Counted from the first letter of the stretch, positions 6,366 to 14,043 are shown. The stretch is 23,620 nt of DNA from Clostridia bacterium (GCA_021202495.1 JAJQCX010000176.1:1-23620); one strand, 5' to 3'. Notes: generated from the sequence alone by a model not told the origin. Numbers and translations are program-made.

Positions 6366-7076
6366 ATGCAGGAGAGAATATACTCGATACCGCTGACAGA
6401 CGCGCTGAATGAGGACTGTGACTGCGTTATGTGCCGCGTGGCAAAGACGATTGAGGACAGCAACATCGAGTACTTTTTGGGTCCTTCGATGATGGAGCCG
6501 GAGTGCAGAATGGTGACGAATAATCGCGGGTTTTGCCCGAGGCATTTGACGAAGCTTTACGAATGGGGCAACAGATTGTCGCTTGCGCTTATGCTCGATA
6601 CGCATATTGAGGAAATGCGTGGGAGACTTAAGCGCAGAACGAAGCATTTTAAGGTGAGCGGAATAGGCTCAGGCGGCGCAAAAAAGAGCGTTGAGAAATT
6701 GACCGATGAGCTTGACAAAATTGTTTCATCGTGCGCGGTGTGCGACAAGATGAACAAGGAAGTGAGGGCTGCGGCGGGAAATTTGGTTTATTTGTGGGAT
6801 CAGGAGAGCGAATTTCGGCGCAAGTTTGCGGAATCGAAGGGGCTTTGTATGCCGCATATGAAGCTTGTGCTTGAAGAGAGTGCAAACGAGCTGACGGGGC
6901 GCAAGTTGGAGGAATTTGTGCGTGAGCTTTGCAATTTGCAGTCGTCAAGGCTTGACGAGCTCAACGAGGACGTGCATTGGTTTACGCAGAAATACGACTA
7001 CCGCAATCAGGACGCACCGTGGGGCAATGCGAAGGATGCGCTGCCTCGCGCGGTGAAGCGATTGGGCGGGGAATAA
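6366..7076 (+). CDS. Cys-rich cytoplasmic protein, DUF6062-like
   Basis: A 236-residue soluble protein of unknown function. Cysteines come in spaced pairs along the chain: 'EDCDCVMC' (about 17-22), 'GFCPRHL' (about 57), 'SSCAVCDKM' (about 123-126) and 'GLCMPHMKL' (about 160). This gives two repeated halves, each with a C-x-x-C followed about 40 residues later by a C-P-x-H or C-M-P-H motif, which suggests two metal sites in a duplicated fold. The pattern agrees with what I remember of DUF6062 proteins of Clostridia. AGGAGGGG and its own promoter support the start. A strong terminator follows, so it is probably monocistronic. A metal-binding or redox role is inference. Confidence 0.6.
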   Translation: MQERIYSIPLTDALNEDCDCVMCRVAKTIEDSNIEYFLGPSMMEPECRMVTNNRGFCPRHLTKLYEWGNRLSLALMLDTHIEEMRGRLKRRTKHFKVSGIGSGGAKKSVEKLTDELDKIVSSCAVCDKMNKEVRAAAGNLVYLWDQESEFRRKFAESKGLCMPHMKLVLEESANELTGRKLEEFVRELCNLQSSRLDELNEDVHWFTQKYDYRNQDAPWGNAKDALPRAVKRLGGE

Positions 7077-7090
7077 AAAACATACATAAA

Positions 7091-7128
7091 CAGGCGAGAG
7101 CGGGGATTTTACCGCTTTCGCCTGTTTT
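7091..7128. terminator. terminator after the DUF6062-like gene, possibly bidirectional
   Basis: A 13-bp stem with one G-T pair (7091-7103 with 7112-7124, 8-base loop) is followed by TTTTGATG on the plus strand and, on the minus strand, by TTTATGTATG. It can end the plus-strand gene and perhaps also the minus-strand cassette arriving from the right. Confidence 0.75.
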
Positions 7129-7163
7129 GATGATATTACTCTTCAATCCCTCTATGCTTAGAG

Positions 7164-7231
7164 CAATTCGGCCAAAATTTGAATTGACGCGGGGCTCGCG
7201 CGGAAAAGGCGGAGCAGATCCGACCTACGAC
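7164..7231 (+). repeat. palindromic intergenic repeat, copy A (degenerate)
   Basis: Shares the order of blocks seen at 10254 and 21171: AAAATTTGAATT (7174-7185), a G/C-rich hairpin (GCG/CGC with loop), then a GGCGGAGC-GAT-CCGACC stem and the tail CCTACGAC. It is more diverged than the other copies and fills the gap between the terminator at 7128 and the nucleotidyltransferase gene. No ORF of interest was seen in 7077-7266. Confidence 0.5.
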
Positions 7232-7266
7232 CGAGAGAGGTGTGTAATCGCAGAGTTTCAGATAAT

Positions 7267-8478
7267 TTAACAGTTTTCCGGCTCCGTTACGAACGGCTTT
7301 AATTTTTTATAAAGCTTCTGGTCATGACCGGCTTGTTGATATTTCTTTTTTAAATTTAATTTCGGTCTTTCACCCTTCCGCCGTTGAATCATATATCTTC
7401 CCAGCAATACAAAAGGGGCGGCAGGCATTAAAACCGCGTATTTCTCACAGAGTGGCCAATGCTCCCTGCAGGCATTTCCCAAAACTTTGATAAAGCTGGT
7501 AAATCTGTTTGAAGAATTTGGGTCATTAAATAAACGTTCGCCGTATCTGTCAACTTTCTTTCCAAAGTTTCCTTCTTTCAGTATCTGCTCCATCACCTTT
7601 GCCGCCGTTTCGTCATCTCGCTGCATTGCCCGGGGCGCATTTGCCTCCGGCAGGCGCAGATAATCGATACAGATTTGCGTCATGACCTCCGTGAAGGTAA
7701 GCATACCAAACTCTGAAAGCCGCGGTTTCAGCTTTGCCCACATGGCGTCATCCAATTTGTTATTCACGAATACCGCCCAGTCGCAAAGCTGCCGCAATCC
7801 CAGACCGCTGAGCATAAAGTGTTCCAGCTTATGCAGAATCAGAATGACAGCCTGCTCTTCATCCGACGGGAACGGCAGATTGTTGATAAATTGCCGCTTG
7901 TCAATCGCGTCGCTAAAGTATTCTCTGATTTTTCGCAGGCTTTCGGAATTATTGTTAAGCAGCAGTCCGTTCGGCTCCTTGTGAATTTCCACGGTAATCT
8001 CTTCCTTGGAAAGGGTCATATGGCAGTGATGATTTTCGTCCAAAACATCGCCGTAACCGTTGGCTTGGAGGAGTTTCACGGCTTCCATCTGCCGCTCCGG
8101 TTCTACAAGCAAGTCTATGTCGCCCATAACGCGAAGAGACGGATTCGGATAATTGGCTGCCGATGAACTGCCTTTCAATATAACGCATGGGACAGAAGCA
8201 TCCTCAAGAAGCCGAATCACCTGCTCCTGCTCGCAAAGGAGCAGTTCATTGTAAACGACACAGTTAAAAGAATATTGTTCCCAGAGGCGCTTTATATCGT
8301 CGGGAACAAAGCTCCGTTCCTCATCGGAAAGTGTATCCCAGATAAGAAGTGAAAGCGCTTGAGCGGCTGCTTCTTGATAAAGAGCAGCCCAGTCCGCCGC
8401 GGCGGGGTCAAAACTTGTCGGCGCATTGAACAACGCCCTGCCGGCAAGCTGCAATAAAATGTTTTCCGTTTCGCTCAT
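7267..8478 (-). CDS. NTP_transf_5-type nucleotidyltransferase of a lasso-peptide-like tailoring cassette
   Basis: The 403-residue protein belongs to the uncharacterised nucleotidyltransferase family (NTP_transf_5). The active-site segment is 'VILKGSSSAANYPNPSLR' followed by 'VMGDIDLLV' (about residues 98-126): a K-G-S-S motif and then the G-D-x-D metal pair, as expected for a polymerase-beta-like nucleotidyltransferase. The remaining ~270 residues are mainly helical. Relatives occur in Firmicutes lasso-peptide clusters (the PadeN/PsmN type), where they modify the phosphorylated C-terminus of the peptide. The gene is last in an order of kinase, PqqD, nucleotidyltransferase on the minus strand, 40 bases after pqqD, with AAGGGAG upstream of its ATG. 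No lasso cyclase, B2 protease or transporter gene is present nearby. Family call good, substrate unknown. Confidence 0.8.
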   Translation of the reverse strand: MSETENILLQLAGRALFNAPTSFDPAAADWAALYQEAAAQALSLLIWDTLSDEERSFVPDDIKRLWEQYSFNCVVYNELLLCEQEQVIRLLEDASVPCVILKGSSSAANYPNPSLRVMGDIDLLVEPERQMEAVKLLQANGYGDVLDENHHCHMTLSKEEITVEIHKEPNGLLLNNNSESLRKIREYFSDAIDKRQFINNLPFPSDEEQAVILILHKLEHFMLSGLGLRQLCDWAVFVNNKLDDAMWAKLKPRLSEFGMLTFTEVMTQICIDYLRLPEANAPRAMQRDDETAAKVMEQILKEGNFGKKVDRYGERLFNDPNSSNRFTSFIKVLGNACREHWPLCEKYAVLMPAAPFVLLGRYMIQRRKGERPKLNLKKKYQQAGHDQKLYKKLKPFVTEPENC

Positions 8479-8518
8479 TTAAACACACGTCTCCCTTAAG
8501 AGCAGCCGAACGGCAGAT

Positions 8519-8797
8519 TTATTCCGTCAGAAATCCCGCGTCGGTCATTTCTTTAATCATTGCATTTACGTTATTTGCGATATATGTGCGGTCTCCTTCG
8601 GTTTTTGCGCCGCTTTTTTCCGCGAGCATATCTGAGATTTCATCCGCCGTTTTTCCGGCGGCAACGCCTTCCCAAATGATTATGCCCGTTTCGTTAAGCT
8701 TTACCATTCCGTTGAACTCGCGCCTTGCCGGACCTGTGGCAACCACAACATATTTGTTTGCAACCTTGCGGATAACGAAGCCTTTTTTGATATTCAT
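8519..8797 (-). CDS. PqqD family protein (RiPP recognition element)
   Basis: The 92-residue protein has the winged-helix PqqD/RRE fold signature. N-terminal strands 'FVIRKVANKYVVVATGPA' lead to the conserved 'MVKLNETGIIIWEGVAAGKT' (Asn then Trp, about residues 32-51) and then a helical part 'ADEISDMLAEKSG' and 'VNAMIKEMTDAGFL'. In RiPP pathways this domain binds the leader of a precursor peptide and delivers it to tailoring enzymes; in lasso clusters it is protein B1. It is flanked by a kinase-like and a nucleotidyltransferase gene on the same strand with short gaps (19 and 40 bases), so the three act as one unit. No precursor ORF was found in 7077-7266, 8479-8518 or 9600-9700. Confidence 0.85.
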   Translation of the reverse strand: MNIKKGFVIRKVANKYVVVATGPARREFNGMVKLNETGIIIWEGVAAGKTADEISDMLAEKSGAKTEGDRTYIANNVNAMIKEMTDAGFLTE

Positions 8798-8816
8798 TTT
8801 AAAATTCCTCCCGCGC

Positions 8817-9599
8817 TTATTGTCTCGGCATACGCCAAATTTTATTTATTTCATCAGGTGCGGTTTGGATTCCGCGGCTGATGTATGTTTCACCGGTCAA
8901 CGCCTCAAAGCTGCACCTTACCGCGTCCTCGGAGATGTCGCACGCCAAAAGGTACATCGGCAGCGATTCAAGCATTTTATCGAACAGATCCAGCATCAGT
9001 TCCGTAGCGTCCGGCTCATATGGATGGAACATTTGACGGAGCATCAGAGAAATCGCTTCCTCCGGGTCAATCTTGCGGATATGATTTGCGCCATCCTCCG
9101 TGCGGCGAAGAAAACAGATTGCGCCCATCGGAGCGCTGTGCTTGCGGTTCCAGCCCTCCTTGCCGCACCAGGGAGTGTCATAGGCTGTTATTTTATCATC
9201 TTCAATATGAAAAATCGGCTTGTCACCGTTTACAATGTCGACATCGGCGCCGATATACCGCTTCCACAGCCCGATATGCGTCGATTTGCCCGTTCCGCTG
9301 GCGGCTGTGAAAAGGATACCTTTTCCTTTATGGGAGATACATGCTCCGTGAAGCACCACACGGTTATAGAACGGAAGCTTGGAAGCAAGAACGGAATAAA
9401 TCGCGTCGCGCTCCAAAAATTCATCCCTCATGTCCGGACTGTATTCCCGAAGCTCCGCCAAGCGTTCGTCGTCCGCACAGACAGAGAATACGGGCTTATT
9501 GTCGGTCAGGTAATCCCTACAGAACCGGCGGCAATAATCATATCTGCTTTTGATTTCAATTGGCAATCCCGCCAATTCTATGTTAAAAGTATCCATCAT
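8817..9599 (-). CDS. HPr kinase-like P-loop protein (lasso-type peptide kinase)
   Basis: A 260-residue protein with the C-terminal fold of HPr kinases but lacking the N-terminal HPrK domain and much shorter than HprK. Walker A is 'FTAASGTGKSTHIGLW' (about residues 97-112). A following acidic strand ends in 'VDIVNGDKPIF'. A third conserved block is 'YDTPWCGKEGW' plus 'APMGAICFLRR'. Homologues in Firmicutes lasso-peptide clusters (PadeK/PsmK type) phosphorylate a C-terminal Ser of the precursor. Here the gene is first of three and has its own near-consensus promoter. Two adjacent ATG codons (9599 and 9596) are both possible starts. A true carbon-control HPr kinase is excluded by length and neighbours. 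The substrate gene is not in the window. Confidence 0.8.
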   Translation of the reverse strand: MMDTFNIELAGLPIEIKSRYDYCRRFCRDYLTDNKPVFSVCADDERLAELREYSPDMRDEFLERDAIYSVLASKLPFYNRVVLHGACISHKGKGILFTAASGTGKSTHIGLWKRYIGADVDIVNGDKPIFHIEDDKITAYDTPWCGKEGWNRKHSAPMGAICFLRRTEDGANHIRKIDPEEAISLMLRQMFHPYEPDATELMLDLFDKMLESLPMYLLACDISEDAVRCSFEALTGETYISRGIQTAPDEINKIWRMPRQ

Positions 9600-9622
9600 A
9601 CTTCATCCCGCTTTCCGATAGT

Positions 9623-9651
9623 ATTATATCAAAGTGTGAGGATTATTTCAA
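9623..9651 (-). promoter_or_regulatory. promoter of the kinase-PqqD-nucleotidyltransferase cassette
   Basis: On the minus strand TTGAAA (9646-9651), a 17-bp spacer and a perfect TATAAT (9623-9628) lie about 24 bases before the kinase ATG. The cassette is thus independently expressed although next to IS debris. Confidence 0.75.
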
Positions 9652-9656
9652 TAGTC

Positions 9657-9692
9657 ATACTGAAATTCAATGAAAATGATTGCCGAAAAGGG
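9657..9692 (+). repeat. 36-nt direct repeat flanking the IS30 remnant, left copy
   Basis: Matches 10193-10228 at 31 of 36 positions by eye, in the same orientation, and lies directly outside the truncated 3' end of the transposase remnant. It starts ATACTGAAATTC and ends TTGCCGAAAAGGG. Confidence 0.75.
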
Positions 9693-9699
9693 TTACAGT

Positions 9700-10190
9700 T
9701 CAGCCGTTAAAATCCTTTTCTTTCTCCTTAAATGCTGAAAATTCAGATCCGTTATCTAAAGTAATTGAATAAATATGCTTTGTGATATTGCCGCCGCTAA
9801 AACCTTGTTTTTTCTATCAACAAGCGTAACCATGCAGCCTTTTCCTACGGCTCCGTACACAGTATCGCCTTCCCAATCACCGAACCTGCTTTTTTCCTCT
9901 ATAACGGCAGGTCGTTCGTGAATTGTGTGTTCGGGATGAATGGTATTAAACTTATTGTTTTTAGGAGTTTTCTTCCTTCCGCGTCTGCGAAGATGTTTTT
10001 TAGAAGATATTCCATCCAATAAGCCTCTGTGTATATACTGATAAATAGTGGAAAAACATACTTGGCAGCCGTCCATCTTGCCTCTTTCCGCTATTTGTTC
10101 CGGCGACCATGCTTGTTTGAGATGTTCTGTTACGTAATTGTATAAAGGAGTTCTTTTTGGATAACATTTTCCATTTGCTTTCTTTCCTTC
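9700..10190 (-). pseudogene. IS30-family transposase remnant (truncated and frameshifted)
   Basis: Read on the minus strand from 10190, the frame gives 'GKCYPKRTPLYNYV' and 'LKQAWSPEQIAERGK' with no start codon before 10076, then 'STIYQYIHRGLLDG', 'RRRGRKK', 'HERPAVIEEKSRFGDWEGDT' and 'LVDRKNKVLAAAIS': clear IS30 transposase sequence including the first DDE Asp. It then runs into a stop near 9756. In another frame the sequence continues 'ITLDNGSEFSAFKE' (second DDE Asp) until TGA at 9700-9702. The N-terminal HTH region, a stretch between the two catalytic segments, and the whole end with the catalytic Glu are missing. It is therefore dead: two truncations, an internal deletion and a frameshift. 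A 36-nt direct repeat sits at both breakpoints. Confidence 0.9.
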
Positions 10191-10192
10191 TT

Positions 10193-10228
10193 ATACTAAA
10201 ATTCTATCAAAATGCTTGCTGAAAAGGG
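10193..10228 (+). repeat. 36-nt direct repeat flanking the IS30 remnant, right copy
   Basis: Right-hand partner of 9657-9692 (31/36 identical, same orientation), beginning two bases beyond the open part of the transposase remnant. IS30-type insertions normally give target duplications of only a few bases, so this is not an ordinary target-site duplication. Confidence 0.75.
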
Positions 10229-10253
10229 CCGGATAACCTAAGCGAAAATGAAT

Positions 10254-10328
10254 AAATTTTGCTGCGCAAAATTTGAATTTAAGCGCCTGCGGGCGCGGAA
10301 AGGGCGGAGCAAGATGCGCCCTTACAAC
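10254..10328 (+). repeat. palindromic intergenic repeat, copy B
   Basis: Three consecutive dyads: AAATTTTG/CAAAATTT (10254-10274), GCGCC/GGCGC (10283-10296) and GGGCG/CGCCC (10302-10321), then the tail TTACAAC. Block order and tail match copy C at 21171-21246. It lies in the gene-free stretch 10191-10547, which holds only the right direct repeat, this unit, the partial unit at 10378 and the icd terminator. Confidence 0.65.
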
Positions 10329-10377
10329 AGTAATTGTTAACGTGATGGTAAGATGTTAAAGATCGAGGGATGCCGAA

Positions 10378-10406
10378 AGCGGATGGGATGATCTCCGCCC
10401 GTAGAC
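10378..10406 (+). repeat. partial palindromic intergenic repeat, copy B2
   Basis: A GCGG...CCGC stem around GGGATGATC followed by CCGTAGAC resembles only the third dyad and tail of copies B and C. It looks like a truncated second unit next to copy B. Confidence 0.4.
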
Positions 10407-10492
10407 CCGTGACAGCGTAAAAATCAAGCTTTTTAGCTGAATATTAGTATTACACCTTGGTTGATATTATAATCTGCCGATAAAGATTACAC

Positions 10493-10539
10493 AAAAAAGA
10501 GCGGTTCTTTCGGGAAAAATGAAAGAACTGCTCTTTTTT
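10493..10539. terminator. bidirectional terminator downstream of icd
   Basis: A 19-bp stem with one G-T pair (10493-10511 with 10521-10539, 9-base loop) has a run of six A at one base and six T at the other, so it works as an intrinsic terminator in both directions. The icd stop codon is nine bases away. Confidence 0.85.
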
Positions 10540-10547
10540 GTATGTCA

Positions 10548-11756
10548 TTATAAAAGCTTTTCGAGATTCGCTCGGATGGCGTTGAGGAAGTCGGCTGTGT
10601 TGACGGAGGCAGCTTCGCCGTCGGCTATGAGGGCGAGGTCTTTTGTCATTATGCCGGATTCCATGGTGTCGATGCACGCCTTTTCGAGCTTATCGGCAAA
10701 GTCAATCAAATCCTGCGTGTTATCAAGCTCGCCGCGTTTTTTGAGTGCGCCGCTCCATGCGAAAATTGTCGCGATAGGGTTGGTGGATGTTTCCTCACCT
10801 TTGAGATAGCGGTAGTAGTGGCGCGTTACGGTGCCGTGCGCGGCTTCGTATTCGTAATTGCCGTCGGGGCTCACGAGGACGCTTGTCATCATGGCAAGCG
10901 AGCCGAACGCGGTTGAAATCATGTCGCTCATAACGTCGCCGTCGTAGTTTTTGCAAGCCCAGATAAAGCCGCCTTTGGAGCGGATTACGCGGGCAACGGC
11001 GTCGTCGATAAGGGTGTAGAAATATTCAATGCCCGCCTCTTCAAATTTCGCTTTATATTCGTTCTCAAAAATTTCGGCAAAGATGAGCTTGAATGTCTGG
11101 TCGTATTTTTTGCTGATGGTGTCCTTGGTGGAGAACCACAAATCCTGATGAGTGGAGAGGGCGTATTCAAAGCAGGATTTTGCAAAGGAGCGGATTGACG
11201 AATCCTTGTTGTAAAGTCCCTGAAGAACGCCGGGGCACTCGTAGTCGTAGATTGTTTCGCGGAAGGTCTCGGCGCCGTCGGAGGCTGTGAAGACAAGCTC
11301 CGCCTTGCCGGGGGTGGGGACGCGGTATTCGGTGCCCTTGTAAACGTCGCCGTAGGCGTGACGCGCGATTGTGATAGGCTTTTCCCAATTGCGAACGGCG
11401 GGAGAAAGATTTTTGATAACAATGGGCGCGCGGAAAACGGTGCCGTCCAAAATGGCGCGGATTGTGCCGTTGGGGCTCTTCCACATTTCGTGGAGGTTGT
11501 ATTCCGTCATGCGCTGCGCGTTGGGCGTGATGGTGGCGCACTTGACGCCGACATGATATTTTTTTACGGCTTCGCCCGCTTCAAATGTGACTTTGTCGCC
11601 CGTTTCGTCGCGGTGGGGGAGACCTAAATCGTAATACTCTGTGTCAAGCTCGACAAAGGGGAGCAAAAGCTCGTCCTTTATCATTTTCCAGAGGATGCGG
11701 GTCATTTCGTCGCCGTCCATTTCGACAATTTTGTTCTGCATTTTGATTTTACTCAT
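10548..11756 (-). CDS. icd: isocitrate dehydrogenase (NADP+), eukaryotic-type
   Basis: The 402-residue enzyme oxidises isocitrate to 2-oxoglutarate with reduction of NADP+. It belongs to the subfamily shared with eukaryotic IDH1/IDH2, seen in 'IVEMDGDEMTRILWKMIKDEL' near the start and, further on, 'ATITPNAQRMTEYNLHEMW', 'SPNGTIRAILDGTVFR' (substrate-binding Ser/Asn/Arg), 'RHAYGDVYKGTEY', 'IDDAVARVIRSKGGFIWACK' with 'NYDGDVMSDM' (metal-binding Asp residues) and 'EAAHGTVTRHY' (NADP loop). The start at 11756 is chosen over 11765 because AAAGGA is correctly spaced only for 11756. The ATG overlaps the end of the aconitase gene by eight bases, so the pair is translationally coupled. They give the citrate-to-2-oxoglutarate branch used for glutamate synthesis; citrate synthase is not in the window. 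Confidence 0.95.
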   Translation of the reverse strand: MSKIKMQNKIVEMDGDEMTRILWKMIKDELLLPFVELDTEYYDLGLPHRDETGDKVTFEAGEAVKKYHVGVKCATITPNAQRMTEYNLHEMWKSPNGTIRAILDGTVFRAPIVIKNLSPAVRNWEKPITIARHAYGDVYKGTEYRVPTPGKAELVFTASDGAETFRETIYDYECPGVLQGLYNKDSSIRSFAKSCFEYALSTHQDLWFSTKDTISKKYDQTFKLIFAEIFENEYKAKFEEAGIEYFYTLIDDAVARVIRSKGGFIWACKNYDGDVMSDMISTAFGSLAMMTSVLVSPDGNYEYEAAHGTVTRHYYRYLKGEETSTNPIATIFAWSGALKKRGELDNTQDLIDFADKLEKACIDTMESGIMTKDLALIADGEAASVNTADFLNAIRANLEKLL

Positions 11757-14031
11757 TGCTGTCATTCCTTTCGGTTGATTTGAGATTTGCGGCGTAGTGG
11801 TTCATGAGGCAGCCCTGCAAAATGATGTCTTTTTCATCATTCGTCAGCCCTTTGACATAAAGGGTGATGTTTTCTCTGCCGTCCTTGGTGATGATGTTTG
11901 CGGGAAATTCCTCCTTGCCGTCGAGAAGATTTTGCCTTACGTTGGGGATAAATATATAGTCGCCGACTGAATAGTCAAAGGGAGTATCGCTATCTAACGT
12001 GAAGGGTAAAATGCCCCAGTTGATGCAGTTTGAGCGGTAGCGCTTGGTCGCAAATTCGCGGCAGATGTTGGCGTAGCCGCCCAAGACCTTCTGACATGAC
12101 GCAGCCTGTTCGCGGGCGGAGCCGTCGCCGGGCTTGGTGGCGTAGATTGCGGAGCCAAACGAAGTTGCTTTAAGCGTTTCTTTAGGATCGCCGCAGACGC
12201 GGGAAAGAACGCTGATGAGCTCCGAGGGCGCTTCACCGCTCCGGCGCTTTGCTTCAAGCTCTGCACAGCTTTCGCTGCGCTTTACATATTCGGGTTCTCT
12301 GCGGGAGAGGGCAAACTGCGCCAAACGCAAGGGGTTTGAGCGGTAGCTTGACGTTTCGCCGGAGGGAATGAGCTCGTCGGTTGTTGTGACCTCGTCGTGA
12401 ATGACGGCGGCGAGCTTAACCAAAAGATGCTCCGAGAGGGGATAGATTTTCGACCAATCGGTGATGTTGGAACCAAAGCGAAGGGGTTCCTCCGGGTTCG
12501 CCTTGCCAAAGCCGCGGTAAACGCGCTTGTCGTAAACGCCCTTGTCGAAGACGTATTCCGAGGGGGTGTAATCGTATTCAATATCCGTCGCAGCGGTGAG
12601 GACGCCGCCGTTTTTAGCCGTGGCGGCTATGCTGCGCGAATCGGTGAGCGCAACGGCTGAAAGCTGACCTTCGCCGGGCTTGGAGCCTTCGCGGTTGGGG
12701 AAGTTGCGCGTCGTGTGGCGAATGGAGAAGCCGTTGTTTGACGGAACGTCGCCCGCACCGAAGCACGGTCCGCAGAAGCACGGCTTAAAGAGTGCGCCCG
12801 CTTCCAAAAGCTTTGCCTGAACGCCGTTTTTGATGAGCGCAAGGTTGACCGGAACGGAGGAGGGGTAGACCGAAAGCGAGAAATACGAGTCGCCGACAGA
12901 CGCGCCGTCAAGGATGGCGGCAGCTTCGCAGATGTTGTCAAACATGCCGCCGCTGCAGCCTGCGATTGTGCCCTGGTCGACGATGAATTTGCCGTCGACG
13001 AGCTTATCGGTGAGGGAAAGCTTTGCCTTTTTGCCGAACTGCGCTTCGGCGCGCTTTTCAACCTCTCGGAGAAGGTCTGCGGCATTTTCGTTAAATTCGT
13101 GAATTGTGTACGCCTCGGAGGGGTGGAAGGGAAGAGCGATCATGCTTTCAATCTCGTCAAGGTTGATGATGACGGCTCTGTCGTAATATGCCACGTCGCC
13201 GGGGGCGAGCTTTTTGTAATCGTCGGGGCGGCCGTGATTTTCGTAGAACGCCTTTACTTTATCGTCGGTTTCCCAAATGGACGAAAGGCAGGCTGTTTCG
13301 GTCGTCATGACGTCAATGCCTATTCTGAAATCCATTGAAAGGTTTGCTATGCCGTCACCGGCAAATTCGAGAACGGCGTTTTTGACAAAGCCGTTTTTGA
13401 AGACCTTGCCGACAAGCTCGATTGCGACGTCGTGAGGGCCTACGCCGTGCTTGGGCGTACCCGTGAGGTAGACGAGAACAACCTCGGGTGAGGGGATGTC
13501 GTATGTATTTGAAAGAAGCTGCTTTACAAGCTCGGGTCCGCCTTCGCCGACAGCCATTGTGCCAAGTGCGCCGTAGCGGGTGTGGCTGTCGGAGCCGAGC
13601 ATCATGCCGCCGCCTTTAGCCATCATTTCGCGGGCGAATTGGTGAATGACCGCCTGATTTGCGGGAACGTAAATGCCGCCGTATTTCTTTGCGGCGGAGA
13701 GACCGAAAACGTGGTCGTCCTCATTGATTGTGCCGCCGACAGCGCAGAGCGAGTTGTGGCAGTTTGTGAGTGCGTAGGGTACGGGAAATTCCTTTAGGCC
13801 GCTGCCGCGCGCGGTTTGAATGATACCGACATATGTGATGTCATGGGAGATGAGAGCGTCGAACTTGATATTCATGTTCTTGCCTCTCCCGCCGCCTGAG
13901 TGTGCGCGGAGTATGTTGTATGCCATGGTATTTTCTCGTGCATCGTCGGGAGAGGGGAAGCTTTCGCCGGGGGTTTGCGCGATTTCCCGTCCGTGCAGGA
14001 GATATACTCCGCCGTTGATAAGCTGTGTCAT
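11749..14031 (-). CDS. aconitase family hydratase (probable aconitate hydratase)
   Basis: A 760-residue aconitase-superfamily enzyme that most likely interconverts citrate and isocitrate. The signatures are 'GSDSHTRYGALGTMAVGEGG' (about 146-165), the first cluster Cys in 'GTIAGCSGGMFDN' (C359), a C-x-C-x-x-C group 'PCFCGPCFGAGD' (C418-C423) for the rest of the [4Fe-4S] cluster, and substrate-binding 'RNFPNREGSK' plus 'LTDSRSIAATA'. The swivel domain follows near the C-terminus ('YRSNCINWGILPF'). The sequence around the first Cys differs from the classical G-S-C-T-N, so it is closer to the YbhJ-like 'hydratase' branch than to AcnA or AcnB. AGGAGG at 14040-14045 sets the start. The eight-base overlap with icd strongly supports an aconitase role. 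Its upstream region carries a duplicated segment around a hairpin insert. Confidence 0.85.
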   Translation of the reverse strand: MTQLINGGVYLLHGREIAQTPGESFPSPDDARENTMAYNILRAHSGGGRGKNMNIKFDALISHDITYVGIIQTARGSGLKEFPVPYALTNCHNSLCAVGGTINEDDHVFGLSAAKKYGGIYVPANQAVIHQFAREMMAKGGGMMLGSDSHTRYGALGTMAVGEGGPELVKQLLSNTYDIPSPEVVLVYLTGTPKHGVGPHDVAIELVGKVFKNGFVKNAVLEFAGDGIANLSMDFRIGIDVMTTETACLSSIWETDDKVKAFYENHGRPDDYKKLAPGDVAYYDRAVIINLDEIESMIALPFHPSEAYTIHEFNENAADLLREVEKRAEAQFGKKAKLSLTDKLVDGKFIVDQGTIAGCSGGMFDNICEAAAILDGASVGDSYFSLSVYPSSVPVNLALIKNGVQAKLLEAGALFKPCFCGPCFGAGDVPSNNGFSIRHTTRNFPNREGSKPGEGQLSAVALTDSRSIAATAKNGGVLTAATDIEYDYTPSEYVFDKGVYDKRVYRGFGKANPEEPLRFGSNITDWSKIYPLSEHLLVKLAAVIHDEVTTTDELIPSGETSSYRSNPLRLAQFALSRREPEYVKRSESCAELEAKRRSGEAPSELISVLSRVCGDPKETLKATSFGSAIYATKPGDGSAREQAASCQKVLGGYANICREFATKRYRSNCINWGILPFTLDSDTPFDYSVGDYIFIPNVRQNLLDGKEEFPANIITKDGRENITLYVKGLTNDEKDIILQGCLMNHYAANLKSTERNDSNE

Positions 14032-14043
14032 AGTGGTGTCCTC

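Noticed and set aside
8586..9710. 374-codon plus-strand ORF opposite the PqqD and kinase genes
   Set aside because: Covers two genes with recognisable motifs on the other strand plus their promoter; its own translation has no domain.
9670..9738. Plus-strand mini-ORF MKMIAEKGYSSAVKILFFLLKC as a possible peptide precursor for the kinase/PqqD cassette
   Set aside because: Divergent to the cassette, antisense to the IS30 remnant, partly formed by the direct repeat, without a ribosome binding site or a lasso-like core.
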